NCBI RefSeq assembly: GCF_003570905.1
Contig: NZ_QXJM01000039.1
Coordinates: 1,364,001 to 1,428,000 of the forward strand
Direction of reading: 5' to 3'
From: Cohnella faecalis
GTDB lineage: Bacteria; Bacillota; Bacilli; Paenibacillales; Paenibacillaceae
Length of the DNA: 64,000 bases
In this document: piece after piece, positions 18,395 to 27,311 of the stretch
Layout of the letters: every line of letters starts with the position of its first letter
Position numbering within the stretch: the first letter of the stretch is position 1
Notes under the pieces: model-generated
What the model was told of the DNA's origin: nothing
What the model saw: the letters and a program-made list of their open reading frames with translations, nothing else
The model's database searches: none
Position numbers and translations under genes: made by a program

Positions 18395-19996
18395 ATGCGA
18401 TCGCAAGGCAGAAGAGCCAGGCAGAACGGCACGGAGACGACCGGTCAACGCGGGGTGCCCGGCGGCTCGGGCCAGCTCGATTCCGAACTGGAAACGAATT
18501 TGAGCCGAATACGGACGGAGCTCGCATCCAGTCCCGATTTGATCGTGCGCAAGTTCACCTTGAGAACGGAGAGCAGGCTTCCGGTCGCGGCCGTCTATTT
18601 GGATTCCTTGACGAACAAGGATAACGTCAACGATTTCGTTATACGTTCTCTGTTGACGCCATCCTTGCCCGAGCCCCCCGCGGATGCGGAATCGCCGGAG
18701 GAGATCTTCCGCTACGTGTGCGATAACGCGCTCGCCGTAGCCCAATTCGAAATCGTCGGGAATTGGACGACGATGCTTCTCGAGCTTCTGACGGGCAAGA
18801 CGATTTTGCTTGTGGACGGTTGGGCGGAATGCATTAGCGGCAATACAATCGGCGGAGAGACGAGGGCAGTGTCCGAAGCAAGCACCCAAGTCGTTATTCG
18901 CGGGCCGAAGGACAGCTTCACCGAGTCGGTCGCCACGAACGTAGCCCTCGTCCGCCGAAGAATCCGCAGCCCGAAGTTCGGCTTCGAGGCGATCAAAATC
19001 GGAACGATCACCCAGACGACGGTCGTCATGATGTACATCGAAGGAATTGCCAAAAACTCGATCGTTCAAGAGGTACGAACGAGACTTGGTAAAATCGACA
19101 CGGATGCGATTCTCGAGTCGGGCTACATCGAAGAGTTCATCGAGGATAACTGGTTTTCGCCTTTTCCAACGATTTACAACACGGAGAGGCCGGACGTTGT
19201 CGCGGCTAATCTGATCGAAGGCCGGATAGCCATTCTGGTCGACGGAACGCCGTTCGTCCTGATTGCGCCGACGGTGCTCTCGCAATTTTTCGCTGCGGCC
19301 GAAGATTATTACCAGCGTTACGATATCGGCTCCTTTATCCGTCTGCTGCGTTACATGGCTTTCGTTATTTCGTTGTTCGGACCCGCGATCTATATCGCAC
19401 TGACGACGTTCCATCAGGAGATGCTGCCGATGGCGCTGCTGATCAATTTGACGGCGGCCAGGGAAGGGGTCCCGTTTCCTGCGTTGATCGAAGCGTTCGC
19501 GATGGAGCTGTGCTTCGAAATTTTGCGGGAAGCCGGCATACGAATGCCGCGGGCGGTCGGGCAAGCGGTGTCGATCGTTGGCGCGCTCGTACTGGGGGAA
19601 GCGGCCGTGCAGGCGGGCATCGTCTCGCCAATCATGGTCATCGTCGTCGCCATAACCGCGATCGCCAACTTCTCGATCCCGTCCTATAACCTCGCTATTA
19701 CGGCTCGAATGCTGCGGTTTTTGTTCATGCTGGCGGCCGGCTTCCTCGGATTTTACGGAATCGTGCTTGGAATGATTATGCTGGTCGCGCACATCAACTC
19801 GCTTCGATCGTTCGGTGTCGCTTTTTTATCGCCTATCGTCCCGTTTCGTTTCAAGCAGATGAAGGATATTTTCATTCGGACGCCGCATTGGACCATTACC
19901 GAACGTCCCGACGAAGTCGCCGCGGATCTCGTGAAGACTCCTCCGGGGGAAGGACCGCGAACGGATACGGACGGCAAAGGAGACGGGGTAACGTGA
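18395..19996 (+). CDS. gerA: GerA-type spore germination protein, A subunit
   Basis: Inner-membrane A subunit of a nutrient germinant receptor of dormant spores. It has 533 residues: a hydrophilic N-terminal domain (about 1-270, with the motif DGWAECISGNTIGGETRAVSE) and a membrane domain of five or six helices. ATG 18395 follows GGGGGAGG. Upstream, CATACTA (18331-18337) matches a sigma-F/G -10 element, but I find no convincing -35. The gene is first in an A-C-B operon with one- and three-base overlaps. The germinant is not predictable. Confidence 0.94.
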   Translation: MRSQGRRARQNGTETTGQRGVPGGSGQLDSELETNLSRIRTELASSPDLIVRKFTLRTESRLPVAAVYLDSLTNKDNVNDFVIRSLLTPSLPEPPADAESPEEIFRYVCDNALAVAQFEIVGNWTTMLLELLTGKTILLVDGWAECISGNTIGGETRAVSEASTQVVIRGPKDSFTESVATNVALVRRRIRSPKFGFEAIKIGTITQTTVVMMYIEGIAKNSIVQEVRTRLGKIDTDAILESGYIEEFIEDNWFSPFPTIYNTERPDVVAANLIEGRIAILVDGTPFVLIAPTVLSQFFAAAEDYYQRYDIGSFIRLLRYMAFVISLFGPAIYIALTTFHQEMLPMALLINLTAAREGVPFPALIEAFAMELCFEILREAGIRMPRAVGQAVSIVGALVLGEAAVQAGIVSPIMVIVVAITAIANFSIPSYNLAITARMLRFLFMLAAGFLGFYGIVLGMIMLVAHINSLRSFGVAFLSPIVPFRFKQMKDIFIRTPHWTITERPDEVAADLVKTPPGEGPRTDTDGKGDGVT

Positions 19997-21240
19997 TGAA
20001 GCCGGGAAAGCGGCTGTTCAAGCTTGCTATGGCCGTCCTAGCGACGGCATTCGCGGCAGCTTCCCTGTCCGGATGCTGGAACAGCCGGGAATTGAACAAG
20101 CTGGCTATCGTGACGGCTCTAGCTATCGATCGGGCGCCGGATTCGGACAAGTACAAATTGGCTTTTCAAGTCGTTATGCCTGGAGAGCTGTCCCGAACTT
20201 CCGGCTCGGGAGGAGGTAACTCGACGCCCGTCTCGATTTATGAAATAGAGGCTTCCACCTTGTTCGAAGGGATCCGCAGAGCGTCGAAACAAGTTCCCAG
20301 GCAGCTGTTCTTTTCTCACGTCCAGGTAGTCGTGCTTGGAGAGAGGCTGGCGAAGGACGGAATCGAGGAAATATTCGACTTTTTCGAGCGCTCGCACGAG
20401 GTGCGTCTAACCTCGATGCTGCTTATCGCGCGAGACGGATCGCCGCTGAATTTGATCAGCTCTCTCGTTCCGATGGAAAAGCTGCAGGCGAACGCTTTGC
20501 AAGGAGCAAGCACCCTCTCGTCTCAAATTTGGTCCGAATCCACGGTTGTCGAAATTGACGACGTCATTCGGAAGCTGATCAATCCGGGCGCCGAGCCGAC
20601 GATCGGAGGCCTTAAGCTGATTGGCGACGATAAAGCTGCCACGAATAAGAAAAGCTTGGAGCAAACGGTCCCTTCTCACCGCATCGAGCTGTCGGGAATC
20701 GCGATGTTCAAGGAAGGGAAGCTTGCAGGCTGGTTGGATGACGGTTTTGCAAAAGGATTCTTGTTCGCGACGGATCGGGTTCGAAGCACGGTCATGAATC
20801 TGAATTGCGAAGGAAAACGCGAAGGAATCGCTCTCGAGGTCGTCCGGAGCAAGGCTTCGAGTAAAGTGACGATGAAGAAGGGAAAAGTCAAGGTCGATAT
20901 TAGCGTAACGGCGGAAGGCAACGTCGGCGAAGTCAAATGCGGGATTTCGCTGGACAAGCTCAGCGTTCTCCGAAAGCTGGAGAAGGATTGGTCCGAAGCG
21001 GCAAAAGTGGACATATTGGGTGCGGTTTATACGGCGCAGCAATACAAGGCGGATATATTCGGCTTCGGCGAGTTTTTGGAGCGCTACCATCCGAAGGAGT
21101 GGAGAAAAGTGAAGGACGAATGGGGCGAAGCATTTGCGAAAGCGGATGTGAACGTCTCGTTCCGGGCGGTCATTCGGAGAACCGGCATGCGAGGGAAATC
21201 GCTGCTGGAAAAAACGAAAGAAGGAGAGATTTCGGAATGA
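19996..21240 (+). CDS. gerC: GerC-type germination receptor lipoprotein
   Basis: C subunit of the same receptor, 414 residues. The lipobox LSGCWNSREL places the lipidated cysteine near residue 23 and is the typical GerC start. The remainder contains the three alpha/beta domains of the family, including VTALAIDRAPDSDKYKLAFQV and SHVQVVVLGERLAKDG. The start ATG 19996 overlaps the gerA stop by one base, indicating coupling. The frame is open further upstream but the lipobox fixes the start. Confidence 0.94.
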   Translation: MKPGKRLFKLAMAVLATAFAAASLSGCWNSRELNKLAIVTALAIDRAPDSDKYKLAFQVVMPGELSRTSGSGGGNSTPVSIYEIEASTLFEGIRRASKQVPRQLFFSHVQVVVLGERLAKDGIEEIFDFFERSHEVRLTSMLLIARDGSPLNLISSLVPMEKLQANALQGASTLSSQIWSESTVVEIDDVIRKLINPGAEPTIGGLKLIGDDKAATNKKSLEQTVPSHRIELSGIAMFKEGKLAGWLDDGFAKGFLFATDRVRSTVMNLNCEGKREGIALEVVRSKASSKVTMKKGKVKVDISVTAEGNVGEVKCGISLDKLSVLRKLEKDWSEAAKVDILGAVYTAQQYKADIFGFGEFLERYHPKEWRKVKDEWGEAFAKADVNVSFRAVIRRTGMRGKSLLEKTKEGEISE

Positions 21241-22352
21241 AATACCCGTTGGAGCATATGGGCCCGCTTCATCTCTTCTCGTGGGTCGTGCTGTTCGAGT
21301 TGGGCTCCGCTGTCGTCATTCCCATCGGAATGGAGGCGAAGCAAGCCACATGGATCGTCATTTTGCTGGGATGTCTATTCGGGCTCGTGTATATGGGAGC
21401 CGTCTATGGGACGCTTTATCGGATGTTCCCGGACATCCCGCTTACGGGCTACGCGAGGCAAATCGCGGGAACCGTTCCGGGGTGGCTCATTGGATTCGCT
21501 TACCTGCTGTACTTCGTTTACATCGCAAGCCGAAATACCCGCGACTTCGGGGATTTGCTAGCCGCAGCTTCCTACGATTCGACGCCGTTGTCCGCGCTGA
21601 ACTTGTTCATGGTCGTCGCCGTCGGCTACGTCATCCATTTCGGATTGGAGGTATTCGGAAGAACGGCTTTTGTCTTTTTTCTGTTCACGGGCGCCATCTT
21701 CAGCTTCATCCTGCTGCTCGTCGTCTTCTCCGATATGTCCGAATATCGCCGCATGCTGCCGATTCTCGGAGACGGCTGGAAGCCCGTGTGGAAAGCATTG
21801 TTCCCGACGAATATAACGTTTCCATTCGGGGAACTGGTCGTGTTCACTATGCTGCTGCCGCATATGAACAAGAAATTCAAAGCCGTTCGAATCGGCATGG
21901 GAGCGATGATTGCGAGCGCTCTGCTGCTATGCATCGCGACGTTCGTCGATATTTCCGTACTCGGCGTGGAGATCGCCTCGCGGGCGACGTTTCCGCTATT
22001 CACATCTCTGAGCCGATTGCGGCTAGCCGAATTCGTGCAAAGAATGGACTCGGTTGTGCTGCTGCTTCTCGTTATTACGAGCTTTTTCAAGATCGGCGCG
22101 TTTATGTTCGCGGCCATATTGGCGGCACGGGACTTGTTTCGAACGGACAACTACAAGACGCTGATAATGCCGGTAGGTATCGTCGTCTTTTGTTCGTCGC
22201 TCGTTATGGCGGGCAGCTTGACGGAGCATTTGGAGGAAGGGCTTAAGGTCGTCCCCCTTTACGTGCATTTGCCGTTTCAATTCGGCCTTCCGGCCGTGTT
22301 GTTACTTATCGCTGTCTTGAGGGGGCACAGGGTTCGTTCCGCCTCCGCTTGA
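21237..22352 (+). CDS. gerB: GerB-type germination receptor permease
   Basis: B subunit, 371 residues, ten predicted transmembrane helices of the amino-acid/polyamine/organocation transporter fold (GerAB). It opens MKYPLEHMGPLHLFSWVVLF. ATG 21237 overlaps the gerC stop. The 3' end overlaps the convergent small gene at 22302 by 51 bases, so no terminator separates them. Together A, C and B form a complete receptor. Confidence 0.94.
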   Translation: MKYPLEHMGPLHLFSWVVLFELGSAVVIPIGMEAKQATWIVILLGCLFGLVYMGAVYGTLYRMFPDIPLTGYARQIAGTVPGWLIGFAYLLYFVYIASRNTRDFGDLLAAASYDSTPLSALNLFMVVAVGYVIHFGLEVFGRTAFVFFLFTGAIFSFILLLVVFSDMSEYRRMLPILGDGWKPVWKALFPTNITFPFGELVVFTMLLPHMNKKFKAVRIGMGAMIASALLLCIATFVDISVLGVEIASRATFPLFTSLSRLRLAEFVQRMDSVVLLLLVITSFFKIGAFMFAAILAARDLFRTDNYKTLIMPVGIVVFCSSLVMAGSLTEHLEEGLKVVPLYVHLPFQFGLPAVLLLIAVLRGHRVRSASA

Positions 22353-22619
22353 ATTCGTCCCGGCGGTCAGTATGGCTGCGAGGAGCTTGCCAAGCGGCTT
22401 GCGTACGAATGCGATCAGCACGCTGACCACGATGGAGGTTTCGATAGCTCCCATCATTTTGAAGGGAAGAATCATATTCAGCTGCATATAATACGGTCCG
22501 ATTCCTTGCAGGACATCGATTATTAGGTCGACGGCCAGGCTGCAGACGAGAATCAGACCGAAAATCCAGTATCGCTTAGTACCCAGATCGTTCAACCCCA
22601 TTCTCACGATTAATATCAT
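22302..22619 (-). CDS. Small hydrophobic protein, unknown
   Basis: About 105 residues with two clear membrane helices (YWIFGLILVCSLAVDLIIDVL and ETSIVVSVLIAFVRKPLG) and a Gly/Asn/Pro-rich tail. ATG 22619 is preferred: it has GGAAAAGGG upstream and does not overlap the CDF gene. The frame is open to 22712, which would overlap the CDF 3' end. It lies downstream of the CDF exporter on the same strand and overlaps the gerB 3' end convergently. No family was recognised. Confidence 0.55.
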   Translation of the reverse strand: MILIVRMGLNDLGTKRYWIFGLILVCSLAVDLIIDVLQGIGPYYMQLNMILPFKMMGAIETSIVVSVLIAFVRKPLGKLLAAILTAGTNSSGGGTNPVPPQDSDK

Positions 22620-22659
22620 GAGATAGTGTTGCCCTTTTCCGGCGGTTATCGCGGCCCAT

Positions 22660-23604
22660 TTAGTGGTGTTGAAATAGTTTGCCGTATTCACCATGCGGAT
22701 GAATGTCGGCATGCTCCATTTGGATCGTCGAATGGGTGATGCCGTATCGCTTCTCCAGCATGTCGTTCACGGCCAAGATAATGCAGAACGGCTGAATGTC
22801 CGAACGGACGAACATGTGAGCTGTCAACGAATAATGGTTCGTCGAAATGGCCCACAGATGCATCTCGTGAACGTCCTCGACTCCTTCGAGCTTGCGAAGC
22901 GCCGATCTGATTTCCTCCAGATCGAATTTGTCCGGCACTTTCTCCATCAGAATGGCTGTCGATTCGCGCAAAATTCTCGCACCGCCGATGAAGATAATGC
23001 AGCCGATAACGACGCTGATTAGAGGATCGAAGCTGAGCCATCCGGTAAAGTAAATGAGAATGGCGGAGAGGATAACCCCGACGGAGCTGAGTAGATCACC
23101 TATAAAATGCCATAAAGCGCTTTGGATGTTCAGGTTTTCTTCCTCATGATGACTGCGGCTCAGAATGATCGTCAGCACCAGATTGACGACAAAGCCGATA
23201 GACGCGATCGTCAGCATGAGTCCGAATTCGAGCTCTTCGGGATGAATGAAGCGGCGGGCTCCCTCGATAAAAATACCGACGGCGATGACGCACAGCGCCA
23301 GCCCGTTCAAGAACGAAGCGATAATTTCGAAGCGCAAATAGCCGAACGTGTATTTGGCGTCGGACGGTCTTTCCGATAAATAGATGGCGGTCATGCTCAG
23401 TCCGAGCGCGATGACGTCCGACACCATATGGGCGGAATCCGACAAGAGCGCGAGGGAGTTGGACATAATCCCGCCCACGATTTCGACAACGGTGAAAAAC
23501 AGCGTCAGCAGCAGCGTAATCCATAAGGTTCGACGGGATTTCGTCTGATGTTTGGCATGCTCCAAGTGATGATAATCATAAGGTTCGTTTCGCTGTGCGA
23601 TCAC
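22660..23604 (-). CDS. czcD: Cation diffusion facilitator metal exporter (CzcD-like)
   Basis: A 314-residue Zn/Co/Cd-type CDF proton antiporter with six helices. Site-A residues appear in LLSDSAHMVSDV (helix 2) and WHFIGDLLSSVGV (helix 5, HxxxD). The cytoplasmic C-terminal domain (about 210-300) carries HEMHLWAIS and histidines that bind metal. The N-terminus is His-rich (YDYHHLEHAKHQ). GTG at 23604 is chosen because AAGGAAGG lies eight bases upstream; the frame also opens at 23613. Confidence 0.9.
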   Translation of the reverse strand: MIAQRNEPYDYHHLEHAKHQTKSRRTLWITLLLTLFFTVVEIVGGIMSNSLALLSDSAHMVSDVIALGLSMTAIYLSERPSDAKYTFGYLRFEIIASFLNGLALCVIAVGIFIEGARRFIHPEELEFGLMLTIASIGFVVNLVLTIILSRSHHEEENLNIQSALWHFIGDLLSSVGVILSAILIYFTGWLSFDPLISVVIGCIIFIGGARILRESTAILMEKVPDKFDLEEIRSALRKLEGVEDVHEMHLWAISTNHYSLTAHMFVRSDIQPFCIILAVNDMLEKRYGITHSTIQMEHADIHPHGEYGKLFQHH

Positions 23605-23670
23605 GGAGAACACCTTCCTTGGAATTTGTTACACAATTGAAATATTACTGTTACGGCAATGTCGCAGAGA

Positions 23671-23703
23671 GGGGGTACAATGAGTAGCAAGACCCCCTTT
23701 TTT
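23671..23703 (+). terminator. Plus-strand terminator-like hairpin 1
   Basis: GGGGGT pairs with ACCCCC across a 15-base loop, followed by TTTTTT. It points in the plus direction although the flanking genes are on the minus strand. Confidence 0.6.
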
Positions 23704-23713
23704 CATATGTTGG

Positions 23714-23745
23714 ACCCGCCACCGAATGGCGGGTTCCTTTTTTTT
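23714..23745 (+). terminator. Plus-strand terminator 2
   Basis: ACCCGCCA-CCGAA-TGGCGGGT followed by CC and a run of eight T. It ends any plus-strand transcript entering from the czcD promoter region. On the minus strand the same hairpin lacks a U tract. Confidence 0.75.
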
Positions 23746-23771
23746 GTCCGGAAAGCGGCGGGTTTTCGCCG

Positions 23772-24584
23772 CTACAGCTCTACGATAACTTTGGCTTTCC
23801 GGCGGTAGAATACCCAGCGCTTAAAGCCGATTTCCTTCAGCCTCCGCCGAACGAGCTCCCATTCGTCGCCGACCCGGTCCGGGATGTGGGCGTCGGAGCC
23901 GAACGTTACGTCCACGCCAAAATGCAGAGCGCGCTCCAGCATGGCGTCGGAAGGGTACCAGCCCCCGACATCCTTCGTCTTGCCGCTCGTGTTGATCTCG
24001 ATGGCGATGTCATGCTCGGCAACGGCTTGCAAAGCCGCGTCAATCTCCGCTTCCGCTCCCGCAATGTCCTGAAACGCCGGATAATAGCCTTTCATCGCGT
24101 CGATATGGCCCAGCACCTGGAACAAGCCGGTGTGTACCGATTGGCGAATCAGCTCGTAATAATGCATTTTCTCGTCCGTCTGCTGCCGGGCATTCAAGCC
24201 CTTCCATCTGTTCCGGTTGAAGATGCTGACGCCTCTTGTCTGGTGGACGGAGCCGATAATGTAGTCGAACGGATACTTCTCGTACTCGGCGCGGTACTTG
24301 TCGATGTGCTCGGGAAAAAAGTCGGACTCCACTCCGAGCAAAATTTCGATTTTGTCTTTATAACGCTCCTTCAACCGAAGCACTTCATCGACATAGCGGG
24401 GAAATTCGGATTTGGCCATCGCGATATAGGGCTGGGCGTGATCTTCCTCCCGGGCGAAGTAAGGGGAGTGGTCGGATATGCCCAGAATCGTCATTCCCGC
24501 ATCGATTGCCGCCTTGATGTAATCTTCAATGCTCCCCGACGCGTGGCCGCACCGGTCATGATGAGTGTGCAAGTCGAATTTCAT
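23772..24584 (-). CDS. PHP-domain phosphatase, HisK/HisJ type (histidinol-phosphatase)
   Basis: A 270-residue PHP superfamily metallohydrolase. The metal motifs are FDLHTHHDRCGHA (5-17), GISDHSP (about 35-41), GVESDFF (about 84-90), SVHQ (about 111-114), LGHIDAMK (about 157-164) and GSDAHIPDRVG near the end. The length and order match Firmicute HisK-type histidinol phosphatases of histidine synthesis, but no his genes lie nearby, so another phosphate ester is possible. ATG 24584. Confidence 0.85.
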   Translation of the reverse strand: MKFDLHTHHDRCGHASGSIEDYIKAAIDAGMTILGISDHSPYFAREEDHAQPYIAMAKSEFPRYVDEVLRLKERYKDKIEILLGVESDFFPEHIDKYRAEYEKYPFDYIIGSVHQTRGVSIFNRNRWKGLNARQQTDEKMHYYELIRQSVHTGLFQVLGHIDAMKGYYPAFQDIAGAEAEIDAALQAVAEHDIAIEINTSGKTKDVGGWYPSDAMLERALHFGVDVTFGSDAHIPDRVGDEWELVRRRLKEIGFKRWVFYRRKAKVIVEL

Positions 24585-24615
24585 AGGTAATGCTCACGCT
24601 CCTCGCTTGGATGTA

Positions 24616-25518
24616 TCATTCGCTGCCTACGAATTGATGTTCAGGCATACCCTTGAGATCGTTCAAAAATTGCCGCATGGCGCTGTTCAAGTAACGGCCC
24701 GACTTGGTCATGACGCCGACAGGGTGGCTTGCTTGCAGCGCGCTGACGGGTATCATCTTCAGCGTGCCCCGTTTGAGCTCTCCGGCGATGGAAAGCTTAG
24801 ATACGATAGCGGCGCCAAGGTTAAGCTCGGCCATCCGCTTCACTTCCTCGCTGCTGCTCAACTCCATAACTATATTCGGCTGAATGCCGTTGTTTCGGAA
24901 TACTTGATCCGCGAAGCGCCGGCCCAGCGTATCGGGCGACAGCATGATGAGAGGAACGTCCTTGAGGGAGCTTATCGTTACCGGTCCCGCGGAAGCGAGA
25001 GGATGACGAGGGGCTACGACCAATTCGAACGTGTCATAATAGAGGACGGACGTCTCGACATGGGTGTTTCGGTCGGACAAGTAGCCGATGCCGACATCGA
25101 CCGAGCCGTTCTCCACGCTTGCAAGCACTTGGGTGGACGGCATCGATAGTATGGTCGACTTAATAAGCGGGAATTGATCCTGAAAATAGGAAAGAACTCT
25201 CGGCAAAATTTGAATGGCGATGGAGGACGTCGTGCCGAGAACGATATGTCCTTGCGGATTTTGATCGAGGTCGGAAAGCTTCTGCTTTAATTCCTCCACG
25301 ATAGCTAAAATGCTCTCCGCGTGTTCCAGAAATACTTGCCCCCGGTCGGTAAGCGTGACCGGATGATTCCGGTCGACCAGCACCGTCTTGAATTCGTCCT
25401 CGAGGCTTTTGATCTGGGCGGAGACCGCAGGCTGCGTCAAATTAAGCAGTTCGCCCGCCTTGCGGAAGCTTAGCGTTTTCGAAATCGTAAGAAGAGTCTC
25501 CAGTTGGCTAATATTCAA
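24616..25518 (-). CDS. LysR-family transcriptional regulator
   Basis: A 300-residue LysR protein with helix-turn-helix KAGELLNLTQPAVSAQIKSLE (about 20-40) and an effector domain beginning at HIVLGTTSSIAI. It is of the CysB/CbbR-like branch by overall pattern, but not assignable to a pathway. It is divergent from the DHA2 transporter. The intergenic region contains a different palindrome that I assign to PadR, so LysR need not control the pump. Target unknown. Confidence 0.85.
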   Translation of the reverse strand: MNISQLETLLTISKTLSFRKAGELLNLTQPAVSAQIKSLEDEFKTVLVDRNHPVTLTDRGQVFLEHAESILAIVEELKQKLSDLDQNPQGHIVLGTTSSIAIQILPRVLSYFQDQFPLIKSTILSMPSTQVLASVENGSVDVGIGYLSDRNTHVETSVLYYDTFELVVAPRHPLASAGPVTISSLKDVPLIMLSPDTLGRRFADQVFRNNGIQPNIVMELSSSEEVKRMAELNLGAAIVSKLSIAGELKRGTLKMIPVSALQASHPVGVMTKSGRYLNSAMRQFLNDLKGMPEHQFVGSE

Positions 25519-25627
25519 TCGATCGCCTCCTGAGATTGAAGTTATTTATCACGTTAAATTAAAGCCATAAAAAGGATTTGTCACTTTTTATTATAGGCTT
25601 TTTTGAATCGGGTAGCAAAAAAACAGG

Positions 25628-25655
25628 TTGAATGTTACTCAAATTTGAGTATTAT
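25628..25655 (+). promoter_or_regulatory. Promoter of the efflux pump-padR operon
   Basis: TTGAAT at 25628-25633 and TATTAT at 25650-25655 with 16 bases between. The spacer is almost filled by the palindrome at 25636-25651. Confidence 0.6.
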
Positions 25656-25680
25656 AGATTTGGGTAATCAAATTTGAGTA
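25636..25680 (+). promoter_or_regulatory. Two palindromic operators, probably for PadR
   Basis: TACTCAAATTTGAGTA (25636-25651) is a perfect 16-bp palindrome. TAATCAAATTTGAGTA (25665-25680) is a 15/16 copy, centres 29 bp apart. The first lies between -35 and -10, and the second just after the start region, an ideal arrangement for repression. The pump and a PadR regulator are co-transcribed downstream, so autoregulation is the simplest reading. Confidence 0.72.
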
Positions 25681-25724
25681 CTAGTCACTCGGAAACCAAT
25701 CCGATAACGGAAGGAAGTCGAAAA

Positions 25725-27296
25725 ATGGACGCTCAAAAAAGCAATTCGCGCATGGTCGTCGCAGGCCTGCTGCTAGGACTGTTCATGGCCGCGCTCGACC
25801 AGACGATCGTATCGACGGCGATGGCGACAATCATCAAGAAGCTTGGCGGCATGGAGAGCTTCGTATGGGTGTATTCGGCCTACATGATCGCAATGGTCGT
25901 CTCGACGCCGATTTTAGGCAAGCTGTCCGACATGTACGGACGCAAACGTTTTTTTCTGTTGGGCTTATTTTTGTTCGTAGTCGGTTCCATTCTGTGCGGC
26001 ACCGCCCAAAATATGGACCAGCTCATTATTTACCGGGCGATTCAGGGGATAGGCGGCGGCGCTCTAATGCCGATTGTATTTACGATCATTTTCGATCTGT
26101 TCCCGATCGAGAAGCGCGGCAAAATGATGGGCTTGTTCGGAGCCGTGTTCGGAATATCGAGCGTGTTCGGTCCGATTATGGGCGGGGCGATTACGGACAA
26201 TATGAGCTGGCGCTGGATTTTTTACATTAACGTGCCGATCGGCATTCTGGCGTTTCTGTTCATTCTGCGGGCGTATCACGAATCGAAAATCACGCGCAAG
26301 CCAAGCATCGATTGGGCCGGCGCGGTGCTGCTGACGGGAGCGATCCTGTCCTTGATGTTCGGACTGGAGCTCGGGGGCTCGGACGGCTGGGCATGGGGCT
26401 CCGTAAAAACGATATCGTTGTTCGTCGCATCCGGCGTGCTGCTTGTCTTGTTCCTGCTGGCGGAGAGAGCGGCGAAGGATCCGATTATAAGGCTGAGCTT
26501 GTTCAAGAAGCGCCTGTTCACGAGCAGCATGATGATCAGCCTGCTGTACGGCGGGATTATGATCGCAGGCGCAACCTACATTCCGATATTCATTCAAGGC
26601 GTATTCCACAAAACGGCGACGCAGACGAGCACCGTGCTCATTCCGATGATGCTCGGAGTCGTCTTGAGCAGCCAAGTCGGCGGCCGGGTCGCCGGAAAAT
26701 TCAAGTACCGCGACGTCATGATTGTCTCGGGCCTAATCTTGCTTGTCGGGTCGCTCTTGCTCGGCTTCGAGATGGATACGTCGACCAGCCGCTTTTTGAT
26801 CGGCGTGTACATGGTAATTATCGGGCTCGGCATGGGGGTTTCCTTCTCGCTGCTCAATATTTCGACGCTCAACTCGGTCGAACCGCAATACAAGGGCTCG
26901 GCGTCGTCGCTTATTACGTTCTTCCGGACGATCGGCTCCGCTCTGGGCATTACTATATTCGGCACGCTGCAAAAGCATGAGTTCCAAGCCGGCATTAAAG
27001 AGCTGCCGAACCTCGATCCGCGTTTGCTCGCCGAGATCAAAGGAGGCCAAGCTTTGCTCGATCCGGTCGTTCAGGCTAAAATGGGCTTATCGGCCGAAGC
27101 GGTGGGCGCGCTGTTATCCAAGCTGGCGGATTCGATCATTTCCATTTTTCAATGGTCCATCATCTTGCCTGTCATCGCGCTGATATTTGCTATCCTGATG
27201 GGACGGGCGCGTCTGGAAACCGCCAAGCCGGCACAGAAGGGCAGCTCCGAACCTCACGGTGACGGGGCATCGCGCCCAGAGCCTTCCTTGCATTAG
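25725..27296 (+). CDS. DHA2-family (14-TM) multidrug efflux transporter
   Basis: Proton-driven major facilitator of the EmrB/QacA class, 523 residues. Motif A appears as GKLSDMYGRKRFF, motif C-like GAVFGISSVFGPIMGG in helix 5, and motif D1-like LDQTIVSTAMATI in helix 1, with 14 predicted helices. ATG 25725 has GGAAGGAAG upstream and is preferred to the earlier in-frame start at 25674, which lies inside the operator. It is followed 15 bases later by padR. The drug substrate is not predictable. Confidence 0.9.
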   Translation: MDAQKSNSRMVVAGLLLGLFMAALDQTIVSTAMATIIKKLGGMESFVWVYSAYMIAMVVSTPILGKLSDMYGRKRFFLLGLFLFVVGSILCGTAQNMDQLIIYRAIQGIGGGALMPIVFTIIFDLFPIEKRGKMMGLFGAVFGISSVFGPIMGGAITDNMSWRWIFYINVPIGILAFLFILRAYHESKITRKPSIDWAGAVLLTGAILSLMFGLELGGSDGWAWGSVKTISLFVASGVLLVLFLLAERAAKDPIIRLSLFKKRLFTSSMMISLLYGGIMIAGATYIPIFIQGVFHKTATQTSTVLIPMMLGVVLSSQVGGRVAGKFKYRDVMIVSGLILLVGSLLLGFEMDTSTSRFLIGVYMVIIGLGMGVSFSLLNISTLNSVEPQYKGSASSLITFFRTIGSALGITIFGTLQKHEFQAGIKELPNLDPRLLAEIKGGQALLDPVVQAKMGLSAEAVGALLSKLADSIISIFQWSIILPVIALIFAILMGRARLETAKPAQKGSSEPHGDGASRPEPSLH

Positions 27297-27311
27297 GAGT
27301 GACGATTAGCC

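Noticed and set aside
23680..23808. About 42-codon plus-strand gene beginning at the ATG after GAGGGGG
   Set aside because: It would contain a strong terminator inside the frame and overlap the PHP gene end; kept only as part of the transcript finding.
25562..25605. AAAGCC...GGCTTTTTT hairpin as a terminator
   Set aside because: It lies upstream of both divergent genes with no plus-strand gene to terminate; more likely AT-rich regulatory sequence or chance.
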